From the NCBI GenBank assembly GCA_016930515.1, contig JAFGGO010000027.1:1-64000 (forward strand): DNA of 64,000 bases, written 5' to 3'. This stretch comes from Promethearchaeota archaeon (GTDB taxonomy: Archaea > Asgardarchaeota > Lokiarchaeia > Sigyniarchaeales > SOKP01). The position numbers were made by a program, and so were the translations under genes. Below the pieces are notes generated by a model. The model did no database searches and had not been told where the DNA came from. It saw nothing but the letters and a program-made list of their open reading frames with translations. Below, one piece after another: positions 50,669 to 60,482 of this stretch; positions within the stretch are counted from its first letter, which is position 1, and the number at the start of each line of letters is the position of its first letter.

Positions 50669-51916
50669 ATGGTAAAGCAGAAACTCGATATCGGTTTATT
50701 CAGTTGCATGTATAGTCAAACAAATGGAACGGCTCATTCTGTACGGTTCCTCTCGGAGGCACTAGCCTCAACGGGACACAACATTCATGTGTTTGCTCCA
50801 AGGATAGAAGATGGTCATAAAAAACCTGTTAACCTTCATTTTCACGATTTAGGTGGAGCGCGCATATCGAAAAAAACAGGTTTCGTGCTAAGCCTTCCCT
50901 TTCATAAATACTTTTTTTGCCAGGAAGATTACCTCGATATTGCTCATATACACACGCACGCAACGATAGGGAGTATGGCGGTAAATTGGGCCAAATTCTT
51001 AGGCATTCCAATGATCGGCTCTCACGGAAGTCCGCTTCAATTCTACGCGGCTCAATATGTTCCAATAGTCGGGAAATTATTAACTAAATTTGATTTGACA
51101 TGGCGATACGAACGACATATCTTTGACAAATACGACCTAATTCATGTTCCAGGAAAATCAAAAAAAGAACAACTAAGAGATATGAGGTTCAAGGAACCCA
51201 TTGTTTGCTTGACGAATGGAATATCTGATTATTATTATAAGAACATTAATAAAAACGGTATTAGAGATAAATATAACATAGAAGGAAAAAAAGTGCTTTT
51301 ATACGCTTCTCGCTTTTCTCCCGAAAAACACATGCTTAGCGTGATTAAAAAATTCCGTGAGATACGCAAGGAGGTGCCTGATGCTCATCTCTTGTGCGTG
51401 GGAAGTGATGGACCTTCCAAGGATCCATGTGCCAGATATGTAAAGAGGCATTACATGTCAGATTATGTGTCAGTTGTTGGTCATGTTCCATTTGAGGATT
51501 TACTCCGATTGTACAATACTGCGGATATCTCATGCCTATGGTCGTGGATAGAAGCAGAAGGATTGGTCCTTCTCGAAGCGATGGCCCAAGGAACACCTTC
51601 AGTAGGCGCAAACGGTTGTGGTATTCGTGATGTCATTAAACACGGAAAAACAGGTTATCTTGCCAATAATTTAGATGAATTCAAGGAAAGAGTCGTAAAA
51701 CTAATGAAAGATGACGATTTAAGAGCGGAATTCAGTAAAAATTGTAAGGAAATATCTCAAAATTTCAAGCATAGCAAGATAGCACAAACTTGGATTAAAA
51801 TGTACAAGTTCACGATCAATGAACTTTATCCCTTGAAATATTACGGTAAGGAACGCAAGGAAAGAGTTGAATTATTAAAAGAATTCATCAAAAAAGAGCC
51901 TTCTTTAACATTTTAA
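50669..51916 (+). CDS. GT4-family glycosyltransferase
   Basis: ORF 415 aa; N-terminal GLFSCMYSQTNGTAHSVRFLSEALASTGHNIHVFAPR, IAHIHTHATIG, LYASRFSPEKHM, WSWIEAEGLVLLEAMAQGTPSVGANGCGIRDVI. Confidence 0.92.
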   Translation: MVKQKLDIGLFSCMYSQTNGTAHSVRFLSEALASTGHNIHVFAPRIEDGHKKPVNLHFHDLGGARISKKTGFVLSLPFHKYFFCQEDYLDIAHIHTHATIGSMAVNWAKFLGIPMIGSHGSPLQFYAAQYVPIVGKLLTKFDLTWRYERHIFDKYDLIHVPGKSKKEQLRDMRFKEPIVCLTNGISDYYYKNINKNGIRDKYNIEGKKVLLYASRFSPEKHMLSVIKKFREIRKEVPDAHLLCVGSDGPSKDPCARYVKRHYMSDYVSVVGHVPFEDLLRLYNTADISCLWSWIEAEGLVLLEAMAQGTPSVGANGCGIRDVIKHGKTGYLANNLDEFKERVVKLMKDDDLRAEFSKNCKEISQNFKHSKIAQTWIKMYKFTINELYPLKYYGKERKERVELLKEFIKKEPSLTF

Positions 51917-51923
51917 AGTACTT

Positions 51924-52679
51924 TTAGAAATTATAAATATTCCTTAATTTTTCGAGCTTTTTTTGACATTTTATGCACAAGCCCGTGTATTTAAAGTCTA
52001 TCTCCTCAACCGTTTGACAAAACTTCATCACGCATAATCTATTTTCGCAGTGGTCGAGACCCAAGACGAGATGCCCTATCTCGTGTAAGACTTCTTTTTG
52101 TATTCTCAAATTGTATAACCCTCGGTTTCTTTTTCTCTTATAAAATTGCTCTTTTAATGTTAAAGAAGATATAACGCAAGTTTTGTGATCCAAGTTGGCT
52201 TCACCAAACAAGAAATTAATATCTTTAGAGCTACTCGAATAGATGGGGAGGTTCGTTAAAGCCATTATCATGTCGAGGTTATTTTCGATTCTCTTATCGA
52301 TTAGGACTTGATAGAACTTATTTGTGGGGTGGAGTCGTACCTTTTCTAGAATTTGAACACTGGCACCTTCATACTTCTCTTTCTTGATCCCTTTTGACAT
52401 CATTTTTTTTGAGAAGCGATATCGCCCAAGATCGATGATATTAAAAAAAAAAGATTCGAAAACCAATTCGATTCTACTAGCAATTTTATTAAAATATTTT
52501 CTTAAGAATGCACCACAGAACAAGATGCCCAGGTTACAGGGAAAAACAACTTCGTTCATTTGAGGGTCTACTAATTGGAATTGAAAAGGTGTCAGAATGC
52601 CCCAGCGTTGGACTAATTTAATTATTTTTTCTTTTGACCTGGCAATTCTTCGTTCAAATCGTTTTATTCTAGAACTCAT
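51924..52679 (-). CDS. Archaemetzincin-like zinc peptidase (M54) with extended N-terminal region
   Basis: ORF 251 aa; HEIGHLVLGLDHCENRLCVMKFC...GLCIKCQKKL matches the archaemetzincin HExxHxxG-C-C-M...CxxC signature. Confidence 0.88.
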   Translation of the reverse strand: MSSRIKRFERRIARSKEKIIKLVQRWGILTPFQFQLVDPQMNEVVFPCNLGILFCGAFLRKYFNKIASRIELVFESFFFNIIDLGRYRFSKKMMSKGIKKEKYEGASVQILEKVRLHPTNKFYQVLIDKRIENNLDMIMALTNLPIYSSSSKDINFLFGEANLDHKTCVISSLTLKEQFYKRKRNRGLYNLRIQKEVLHEIGHLVLGLDHCENRLCVMKFCQTVEEIDFKYTGLCIKCQKKLEKLRNIYNF

Positions 52680-52862
52680 TTGAATAAACCCTTATGTCTT
52701 TAATAGATAAAACCTCTAGCCTTTTAAAATCTATGTCTTTTGTGAAAGTTGTTAAATATAAATAAGTAATATTAGCATTATGGCTTTTTAGAATTTAAAA
52801 GGTTATAAAGAATCCATCACATTCTATAGTAAAATAGATTTAATTTTACCTCATGAATTTAA

Positions 52863-53906
52863 ATGTCAAACGCTGACCATAATTCTAATGAACAAGAAGA
52901 TAAATCCCTTGAGAATGACGCAGGTGTACCAACTGAAGCTTCGATCGAACAGATCGATAAAAATACCATCCCTCACTTCTTTCCAACCTTTAGGATAACA
53001 AGGAAATATTACTCACTTCCAATAATATTGGTTGTTATATTTGCTGGATTTTTATCTTATATAACATACATCGAAGCGGGTATCCAAATTGATCAAGGAT
53101 ACATACCTGGTGGACGCTCCGATCCTTTCATTGGTTTGCTAAATGGACTCATATTCATAGCAACCGCCGTAATCTCCGCCTTTATAATGATCTATTTTGC
53201 AAAGAAGAAAGGCATTGGAGTCTTGAAATATGTGTTCGCCTTCAGTTTTTGCTTATTGGGATTTACCTTGACATATTTTTTTAGTTCGGTTATTGCTTAT
53301 CTTCTTATCCTAGATCTCCCTCAGTTATACCCTATTTATAATGTTGTTGATATTGAATTGCTTGTTCTTTCAGGGATCTTTGCTTTATACATTGTATATC
53401 AATACCTTAAATCAGAATCCGTGTTTACAAAGAACTTCGTGGTTCTTTACATTGGATTGTTGACTGGAGCGATTTTAGCAATAATAATGCCCTTGTGGAC
53501 GAATCTTGCTATATTAATCGGAATATCGCTTTGGGACATTTTTGCCGTGCTTTATAAAAAGGGCCCTATCAAGGAAATGATAGATCTCGTCTCCCAAAGA
53601 GAAATCAACGAAGAAGTTGATTTAATCGAGCGGGAAAGAATTAAAGCTGGAGAAGCAGAATACAAGGCAGAAAAGCTAGAGATAGGAATCGGCGATCTGG
53701 CATTTTATAGCATGCTTACTTCAAGCGCGCTCTTATTTACTGGTGAACTAATTGTAATGATCTTGACAGCAATAGCTGTATTGATAGGTACTGGAATTAC
53801 GATTTCAGGATTAAAAAAAAATAGAATCCTTCCAGGGCTCCCGATATCAATCTTTTTAGGGCTTGCCACCATGTTAATATCTTGGGGCGTTTTAATTTTA
53901 GTTTAA
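52863..53906 (+). CDS. Multi-TM membrane protein of unknown function
   Basis: ORF 347 aa; acidic N-terminus, about 9 TM, central charged loop SQREINEEVDLIERERIKAGEAEYKAEKLE. Confidence 0.65.
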   Translation: MSNADHNSNEQEDKSLENDAGVPTEASIEQIDKNTIPHFFPTFRITRKYYSLPIILVVIFAGFLSYITYIEAGIQIDQGYIPGGRSDPFIGLLNGLIFIATAVISAFIMIYFAKKKGIGVLKYVFAFSFCLLGFTLTYFFSSVIAYLLILDLPQLYPIYNVVDIELLVLSGIFALYIVYQYLKSESVFTKNFVVLYIGLLTGAILAIIMPLWTNLAILIGISLWDIFAVLYKKGPIKEMIDLVSQREINEEVDLIERERIKAGEAEYKAEKLEIGIGDLAFYSMLTSSALLFTGELIVMILTAIAVLIGTGITISGLKKNRILPGLPISIFLGLATMLISWGVLILV

Positions 53907-54009
53907 ACAATTTCAGATGATTAATATTAATTTTTGGTAAAAAAACCCCTCTTTAAACTTTTTATCTTTCTTAACAAAATTTTTAAAATATGTAAGGTAA
54001 AAAGTATTT

Positions 54010-55197
54010 ATGGTTAACATTGATAATGTAAAAACAATTACGGTACTTGGAGCGGGCGTCATGGGCCGCGAAATAGCTCAAGTCGCGCTCATGGGTGGTT
54101 TTGAAAAAGTGTTCCTTTATAGCAGGTCTGAGGAAACGATTAATAAAGCTCGAAAATTCATCGCAAGTGGTTTGGAAAAGCTTCACTCAAAAAATAGTTT
54201 AAAAGAAGGATTTACGCCAGAATTATTGATGGAAAGACTTCATACGGTAAGGGACGTGAGTGAGGCAGTTAAATCAACAGACTTCGTCATAGAATCCGTA
54301 CCTGAAATAATGTCTTTAAAACAAAATATCTTCAAACAACTCGGAGAATTGAGTCCAGAACATACGATATTGACGACGAACACCTCTACAATGAGCATCA
54401 CGCAGATTGCAGAACATTCTGGTAGACCCGATAAAGTCGTGGGAATGCATTTTTTCACACCTATTCCCTTGCTACGATTGATTGAAATAATAAAAGGAGA
54501 GAAAACTTCAGACGAGGCAGTTGATATCACATTAGAGGTTGGTAAAAGGCTTCCTGCAATGAAAGGAAAACGATTCCTTCCCGTGATTCAAAAAGATAGA
54601 CCCGGATTCATCGTTAATCGACTCACGATTGCAACTAACTTGTATTTAAGCTGGTTGTTGGACTACGCAATGGACAAAAATGTACCAATAGAACAATTAG
54701 ATGCCGATCTTGGTGGTATCACTTATTTAGGACCATACGCAAAATGGGATTATTTTGGTATTGACACGGTTTATAATGTGATGAAATACTTTTCTGAGGT
54801 TCTCTCTCCTGAGTTTGCTCCGGGAAAAACGCTTAATAAATTACTCAAGGAAGGTAAATTGGGAAAAAAGACGGGAAAAGGACTTTTCGAGTGGGTAGAC
54901 GGTAAGCTTGAGCTAGATAAATCTAAAAAGGCAGGGCTTTTCAATTACGATCTTTACATGGCTTTACAACTAAACGAGGGATGTCGTCTATTAGAAGAAG
55001 GAGTGGTTAGGAACTATTCTGACATAGATGAAACAATGGTTGCAGGAATGGACATGCCGGGGCCTTTCGAATTAGGTAAGGACAAGTATAAGGAATGGGT
55101 CAAATTACTGGAAGACTTCGTGGAACGATCGGGTAAACAATATGCAAAACCGTGCGAAACTCTGAAATCAGGGAAATTCCTCGAAATGGAAAAGTAA
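54010..55197 (+). CDS. 3-hydroxyacyl-CoA dehydrogenase
   Basis: ORF 395 aa; ITVLGAGVMGREIAQVALMGG, SVPEIMSLKQNIFKQLG, GMHFFTPIPLLRLIEII, DRPGFIVNRL, GKKTGKGLFEW. Confidence 0.93.
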   Translation: MVNIDNVKTITVLGAGVMGREIAQVALMGGFEKVFLYSRSEETINKARKFIASGLEKLHSKNSLKEGFTPELLMERLHTVRDVSEAVKSTDFVIESVPEIMSLKQNIFKQLGELSPEHTILTTNTSTMSITQIAEHSGRPDKVVGMHFFTPIPLLRLIEIIKGEKTSDEAVDITLEVGKRLPAMKGKRFLPVIQKDRPGFIVNRLTIATNLYLSWLLDYAMDKNVPIEQLDADLGGITYLGPYAKWDYFGIDTVYNVMKYFSEVLSPEFAPGKTLNKLLKEGKLGKKTGKGLFEWVDGKLELDKSKKAGLFNYDLYMALQLNEGCRLLEEGVVRNYSDIDETMVAGMDMPGPFELGKDKYKEWVKLLEDFVERSGKQYAKPCETLKSGKFLEMEK

Positions 55198-55299
55198 ATT
55201 TCTCCTCTTATTTTCATTTTTCTTTATTTAAAAAAATTATAAATACAAGCTCTTAGATAATAATACTAATTACTTTTTAAAAAACACGGTAAGATTAAA

Positions 55300-56115
55300 A
55301 TGAGTAAAATTACGGATTTAATCAAAAAACATTTGAGCTTTATAATAGTATTATGTGTCATCATCGTTATAGACACATTAATTGCCATTGCTTATATTAC
55401 GGATCCTGGATTTTATTTACCTGGAATTCCTGAATTAAATCCAGAAATGAGTTCCATAAATTTCGCAGTTTTTGGGCTTTCTGTTCAAACCATCATATTC
55501 CTTTATGTTATTGGGTTTTATTTGATGGGAAGGTGGATAAAAACAGGAAAGAAGAACGCATCGACTCTATTGTGGTCGTTAGCGTTCCTCTTATATGGGA
55601 TTGTTTTTGTTGGGATCTTATTAAGCAGTTTTGGTGTTGAATGGGCTAATATGAGAGATCCTCAGATCTTTTTTATTTGGAGGAATTTCCAAATCTTATG
55701 GGTGGCATTGATGTATGTTGGTATTGCAAAAATTCTTACGGAATCTAAGGCATTACAATATCTCCCTGCTGTTATCTTTCTCGCTTTAGGATATCTTATT
55801 TTCTCGATAGGATTATTAATTATAGGAGAAATAAATCAAACCTTTGCTTTATTTCTCTACTCTTTCTGGTGTCCTTTATGCTCCATTATCGCATATAGTT
55901 TCTTCTTGTACGGAAGAAAAATGAAGATTACCAGCGCAAAAATCATATCAATTGGATTTACATTATTAGGAATTACTTATATGGCATGGGCGCCGTGGTA
56001 TAAGCCTGAAGTGATAGAATTATATTTCTTTTGGTTCTTTCTATTCAACGTGTCATTATCCTTTATTCTTCTTGGATATGTGGTCATGCCATACGAAATA
56101 AAAGCAAAAAGTTAA
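55300..56115 (+). CDS. 7-TM-like membrane protein
   Basis: ORF 271 aa, seven or more predicted hydrophobic helices; 22 bp upstream of the longin-like gene. Confidence 0.65.
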   Translation: MSKITDLIKKHLSFIIVLCVIIVIDTLIAIAYITDPGFYLPGIPELNPEMSSINFAVFGLSVQTIIFLYVIGFYLMGRWIKTGKKNASTLLWSLAFLLYGIVFVGILLSSFGVEWANMRDPQIFFIWRNFQILWVALMYVGIAKILTESKALQYLPAVIFLALGYLIFSIGLLIIGEINQTFALFLYSFWCPLCSIIAYSFFLYGRKMKITSAKIISIGFTLLGITYMAWAPWYKPEVIELYFFWFFLFNVSLSFILLGYVVMPYEIKAKS

Positions 56116-56137
56116 TGAAATCTGAGGGTGGGAATTC

Positions 56138-56554
56138 GTGATAAACGCAGTCTTCATTATTAGAAAAGGAATATGCATTTTTTCTCGACAATATGGAGAA
56201 AAAAATATTGAAAGCGACCGATTTTCGGCTCTGATTGAAGGTCTCAATAGGTTTGCTGAAAATATATCGGGAGGTGTCTTGCAACAAGTAATTCTTGGCA
56301 AGGACACTTATTATCTTTCCGTCATAAACGATATTCTATTCGTCTATCAACACGACGAATTGAAAAGCTCGAAACTCGAAAAAATTTCAAAAACATTTAG
56401 TGATAAATTTTTTGAACTCTTTCATGTGGACTTGATTAAAACAGAAAACAACCCTTCCGTGTATGTGAAATTTGAAACGGAAGCAGATGACATTCTAAAA
56501 ATGAAGGGAAAGCCATTCCATAAAAAGATGCACGATTTCGCTTCAAAGTTTTAA
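56138..56554 (+). CDS. Small longin-like domain protein (GTG start)
   Basis: ORF 138 aa; MINAVFIIRKGICIFSRQYG...FSALIEGLNRFAENISGGVLQQVILGKDTYYLSVINDILFVYQHDE follows the longin beta-alpha pattern. Confidence 0.6.
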   Translation: MINAVFIIRKGICIFSRQYGEKNIESDRFSALIEGLNRFAENISGGVLQQVILGKDTYYLSVINDILFVYQHDELKSSKLEKISKTFSDKFFELFHVDLIKTENNPSVYVKFETEADDILKMKGKPFHKKMHDFASKF

Positions 56555-56680
56555 ATCTTTCCTTATTTTTTCTCTTTCTTTTCTTAACTTGTTATACTAG
56601 TTTATAGGATTATTTACCTAATTATATAGATTTATATAATTTCATGACAAACTATAAAATCATACTCTTAATTAATTATA

Positions 56681-57334
56681 TTGTTCACCATGATTAATCA
56701 CCCCAATCCTCAGAAATTTCACGGACTTCTAACGGCGCTTACGGATTGTTTAAAAAAACTCGTTAGCAACAATGCGGATGTGATTGGCGCCGCAATCGTC
56801 TCGCTTGAAGGAATGCCCATTGCCTCTACTTTTTCTAAAGACATAGACGATGCCTTGTTGGGCGCCATGATGGCCGCCGTGCAATCCTTTGCGGAACGCT
56901 CGGTCCGACAACTTTCGCGTGGTGCACTCAAGAGCGTTTTGATAGAAGCAAACGAAGGAAATATCTTGATATCAAAGGCTGAAAACGGTACGATTCTTTG
57001 CGTGCTTACCAAACCTGAACCTAGCTTGGGCATGATCTTGCTAAATGTTCAATCAACATGCAACGAAGTATCAAAAATGTATGCAAGGGAGTTGTCAACG
57101 GAAGAGATTGAGCGTGCCTATAGGAAGATACTATTAATCATGAAAGAAAATAACACCTCGCGATTGTCGCTAGAACGGACCCGTCTTCCAGAATTCTTCG
57201 AATCTAACCTTTTAACGAATAATCAAGATGGGTTACCCTCTTTCAAGCTCGAAGTCGATTTGTACTTGAAAGAAAACCAAGTGAATGTGTTCTATGACAA
57301 GCAAAAAGTTTCAATTCAAAAATTTGACAATTAA
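56681..57334 (+). CDS. Roadblock/LC7 domain protein
   Basis: ORF 217 aa; VIGAAIVSLEGMPIASTFSKDIDDALLGAMMAAVQSFAERSVRQLSRGALKSVLIEANEGNILISKAENGTILCVLTKPEPSLGMILLNVQST. Confidence 0.85.
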   Translation: MFTMINHPNPQKFHGLLTALTDCLKKLVSNNADVIGAAIVSLEGMPIASTFSKDIDDALLGAMMAAVQSFAERSVRQLSRGALKSVLIEANEGNILISKAENGTILCVLTKPEPSLGMILLNVQSTCNEVSKMYARELSTEEIERAYRKILLIMKENNTSRLSLERTRLPEFFESNLLTNNQDGLPSFKLEVDLYLKENQVNVFYDKQKVSIQKFDN

Positions 57335-57377
57335 TTTTCGCTCTTTAAGATCCCCGTGATAATGATTTTCAAATGAA

Positions 57378-57665
57378 GTGATAAAAACGACAGATACTAA
57401 AAATGGAGATGAGGCCCCTAAGACGGGTGTTGAGAAAATAATTGATTTCTTTAACTCCCTTGAAACAAATAAACCCCTCGCTATCGCGGAAATCGTGGAA
57501 AAAACGGGATTGTCCTGGACTTTCGTGAGAAAAACTCTTGAACAACTGAAAGAAGACTTTATTGGTCTGAATTTTGAAAAATCGGGGAATACGTGGATTG
57601 CTTGGAAGGATAGGGACAGGATTGCCAAGAAAATGGACGACACGTGCGGACATCTCTTAAAATGA
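57378..57665 (+). CDS. Winged helix-turn-helix-like protein (GTG start)
   Basis: ORF 95 aa; VEKIIDFFNSLETNKPLAIAEIVEKTGLSWTFVRKTLEQLKED. Confidence 0.65.
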   Translation: MIKTTDTKNGDEAPKTGVEKIIDFFNSLETNKPLAIAEIVEKTGLSWTFVRKTLEQLKEDFIGLNFEKSGNTWIAWKDRDRIAKKMDDTCGHLLK

Positions 57666-57763
57666 TTTTTAAGCCTCTATTCTTGAAAGATTCCGATCGT
57701 TTAATTATCAAGAATTTTAAAGTAAAAAAGGATGTTTATTGAATATAGAATTAACCGAAAAAA

Positions 57764-58282
57764 GTGAAAAAAATGAATGAAATGGAAGAAAAAGTTTTAG
57801 AAAAAGCGTTTGAACTTGGACAAAAATACGAAAAAAAAAATACTGGCTGCGCACAAAGCGTTATTGCCGCACTCTTTGACGCTTTAGATATATGGAACGA
57901 AGATATTTTTAAATCTGCTAGCGGTCTGGCCGACGGATTGGGATTAACGGGAGATGGGTCTTGTGGAGCTCTCGTTGGGGCTTCCATGGTAATTGGATTC
58001 TTGTTTGGACGAGAACGGAAGGATTTTGGAGACATTCAAAAACCAATAAAATCCTACATGCTCGTTAAACAACTTCACGACCAATACATTCAAGAATACG
58101 GGTCCTGTCGCTGCCACGATGTCCAAAAGACTTTTACAGGAAAAACATGGAACATGTGGAACCCCGAAGATTTAAAAAATGCAATGGAACCTGGAGGCTT
58201 GTTAGATCATTGCCCTCAACTTGTTGGGAATGTAGCCCGATTAGCGTGTAAAATCATATTAGATAATGGATTCACTTTTTAG
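57764..58282 (+). CDS. C_GCAxxG_C_C family (putative redox-active) protein
   Basis: ORF 172 aa; NTGCAQSVIAALFDALD, GDGSCGALVGASMVIGFLFGRER, YGSCRCHDV, DHCPQLVGNVARLA. Confidence 0.85.
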   Translation: MKKMNEMEEKVLEKAFELGQKYEKKNTGCAQSVIAALFDALDIWNEDIFKSASGLADGLGLTGDGSCGALVGASMVIGFLFGRERKDFGDIQKPIKSYMLVKQLHDQYIQEYGSCRCHDVQKTFTGKTWNMWNPEDLKNAMEPGGLLDHCPQLVGNVARLACKIILDNGFTF

Positions 58283-58533
58283 TAATTTTTCAAAACTTTG
58301 TTTTACTTTTCTTTTGCTTGTTTTTTATTGGATTATTAATTTTTTTACTTTGAACTTCGCTAACGCTGTACTCTTTTAGTTTACAATGAAATTTTTCTTA
58401 TTTCAAGATTTTATTGCAAAAAGTATTACCTCTCTTTCTAAATAAAAATGGAAGATTTTAGAAACCTATAATAACTGTCAAGTTGAATTATTAGATATAG
58501 GATTATTTACATGATTAGGGATGTGAATATAAA

Positions 58534-60414
58534 ATTAGAAGTAAAAAATTAAAAAAAATCACTTTTGTTTTATTCCTCTTTCCATTTCTATTTCTTGGTT
58601 TTTGGTGTTTAAACGCTCCAACCAACGGAGCAAGTGGTTTTAAAATAGAAGATATAGAGAACCCAAGAACCTCGCTCAGTATCTCCTGGACACCTAACGG
58701 CACGGTCGTTTGCAACGCACAAAATATTCAATCAAGTGTTGAAATGATTGAAGACGGTAATGGTGGCGCTTTTATTTTATGGGAGGACACGAGAAACGGG
58801 ATAACTAATATAGATCTTTATATCCAACGAATAGACCAAAATGGTGAAGCACTATGGGAAAACAACGGTACGATTGTCAGCAACGAAATGCAATATCAAC
58901 AACGCGCTTCTCTTATCTCGGACGGTGATGACGGAATAATCGTGGTATGGCAAGACAATAGGGATGGTTCTGATGAAGACGATATTTACGCACAGAAATT
59001 TAACGCATCAGGAAATCCTCAATGGGAGCTTAACGGTACGATCGTTTGCAACTCACCAGATGTTCAAGGAAGCCTTGAAATGATAAGCGATGGTGTAGGG
59101 GGCGTAATCGTGGTTTGGCAAGACGAAAGAGATGATTCTGGAGATATCTATACCCAAAGGATAAATGATAATGGCGTTCCCCAGTGGAATGATAATGGCA
59201 CGGTAATTTGTAATTATACTGGCACGCAAAGTAATCCCAAAATAATAAGTGATGGCGCTCAAGGCGCGATAATTGTATGGGTGGATGGGAGAGTCGGTAC
59301 GGATATCTACGCCCAAAAAGTAGATGCTAACGGGATTTCTCAATGGACTCTTAACGGTATTGTAGTTTGTAACCAAACAGCAAGTGAATTATATCCTGAA
59401 ATAGTGAGTGATGACAATGGTGGAGCCTTTGTAGCGTGGGTTCAACCAAAGCCAGGAAGTCGTAATAGAGATCTATACATTCAAAGAATCGATACCAATA
59501 GCGTTAGACAATGGGGTTCTGAAGGCAAAATCGTGAGTAATACTGATGGTGATCATTTTTTTCATCAAATAACTGCCGATGCAATCGAGGGCGTTATCGT
59601 CTCGTGGTGCGACAGTACAAACGGTGATTACGATGTCTACGCTCAGAAGTTTGACAACGATGGATCTTCACAATGGACACCTAATGGAACCGTAATTTGT
59701 AACGAAACGGGTGAACAACAATTCGTTAATATTGTTGATGACGGTATTGGAGGTGCTATTATTTCTTGGATTGATTCTCGGTCGGGAAATAATGATCTTT
59801 ACATCCAGCGCGTAAATTCTGAGGGAATTTCACAATTGGCTGCAAATGGTACGGCTGTATGTAACGAATCGCACAATCAACAGGATCTTCGGATGATAAA
59901 GGCCGATATTGACTCAATTATCATTGCGTGGCAAGACTGGAGGATAGATCGCGATATTTACGCTCAAAGAATAGAATTTTCTCAAGAACCAGAAGAACCA
60001 GAATATAATTTCGCTCCAAATGCAAACCATCCCGAAGATATTCTAACCTCTACTTCAGGAACGGAAACCATCAATTGGATATTAACTGACGACACGGGAA
60101 CTGGACAATATAGGGTACTCGTTAACGACACTTCAAATAGTTATCGTGCGTGGGTGGATTGGACTTCGTGGACGAACAATACAAATCTTCTCGTACCCAT
60201 CAATCGCACGGAATTAGGTCTTTTCAATTATTCCATTGAATATTTCGACGATCAAGGCATGTTCGGCGTGGTTGATACGGTATTGGTATATGTGTACTCT
60301 AATACCCAGTCTAATAATATATTTGGGTTTGATGTGTTGATCACCATTGGAATTACGATGATTTCACTGTTATCCGTTGCTTTGTTTCTTAAAAAAAGGC
60401 AAAATATAAGTTAA
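58534..60414 (+). CDS. Secreted, C-terminally anchored tandem-repeat (beta-propeller-like) surface protein; start codon uncertain
   Basis: Repeats of about 50 aa (…DIYAQKxxxxGxxQWxxNGTxVCN…EIISDGxGGxIVxWxDxR…), C-terminal TM VLITIGITMISLLSVALFLKKR. The ORF track starts at internal ATG 58744, but the frame is open upstream and encodes RSKKLKKITFVLFLFPFLFLGFWCLNAPTNG, a signal-peptide-like sequence; the start candidate is ATT at 58534. Confidence 0.7.
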   Translation: MRSKKLKKITFVLFLFPFLFLGFWCLNAPTNGASGFKIEDIENPRTSLSISWTPNGTVVCNAQNIQSSVEMIEDGNGGAFILWEDTRNGITNIDLYIQRIDQNGEALWENNGTIVSNEMQYQQRASLISDGDDGIIVVWQDNRDGSDEDDIYAQKFNASGNPQWELNGTIVCNSPDVQGSLEMISDGVGGVIVVWQDERDDSGDIYTQRINDNGVPQWNDNGTVICNYTGTQSNPKIISDGAQGAIIVWVDGRVGTDIYAQKVDANGISQWTLNGIVVCNQTASELYPEIVSDDNGGAFVAWVQPKPGSRNRDLYIQRIDTNSVRQWGSEGKIVSNTDGDHFFHQITADAIEGVIVSWCDSTNGDYDVYAQKFDNDGSSQWTPNGTVICNETGEQQFVNIVDDGIGGAIISWIDSRSGNNDLYIQRVNSEGISQLAANGTAVCNESHNQQDLRMIKADIDSIIIAWQDWRIDRDIYAQRIEFSQEPEEPEYNFAPNANHPEDILTSTSGTETINWILTDDTGTGQYRVLVNDTSNSYRAWVDWTSWTNNTNLLVPINRTELGLFNYSIEYFDDQGMFGVVDTVLVYVYSNTQSNNIFGFDVLITIGITMISLLSVALFLKKRQNIS

Positions 60415-60482
60415 TAAAATTAATTTCTTTCTTTTTTCTTTTTTCATGTCCAATTTATTTATTTCGGTACTTCACTACTAAA

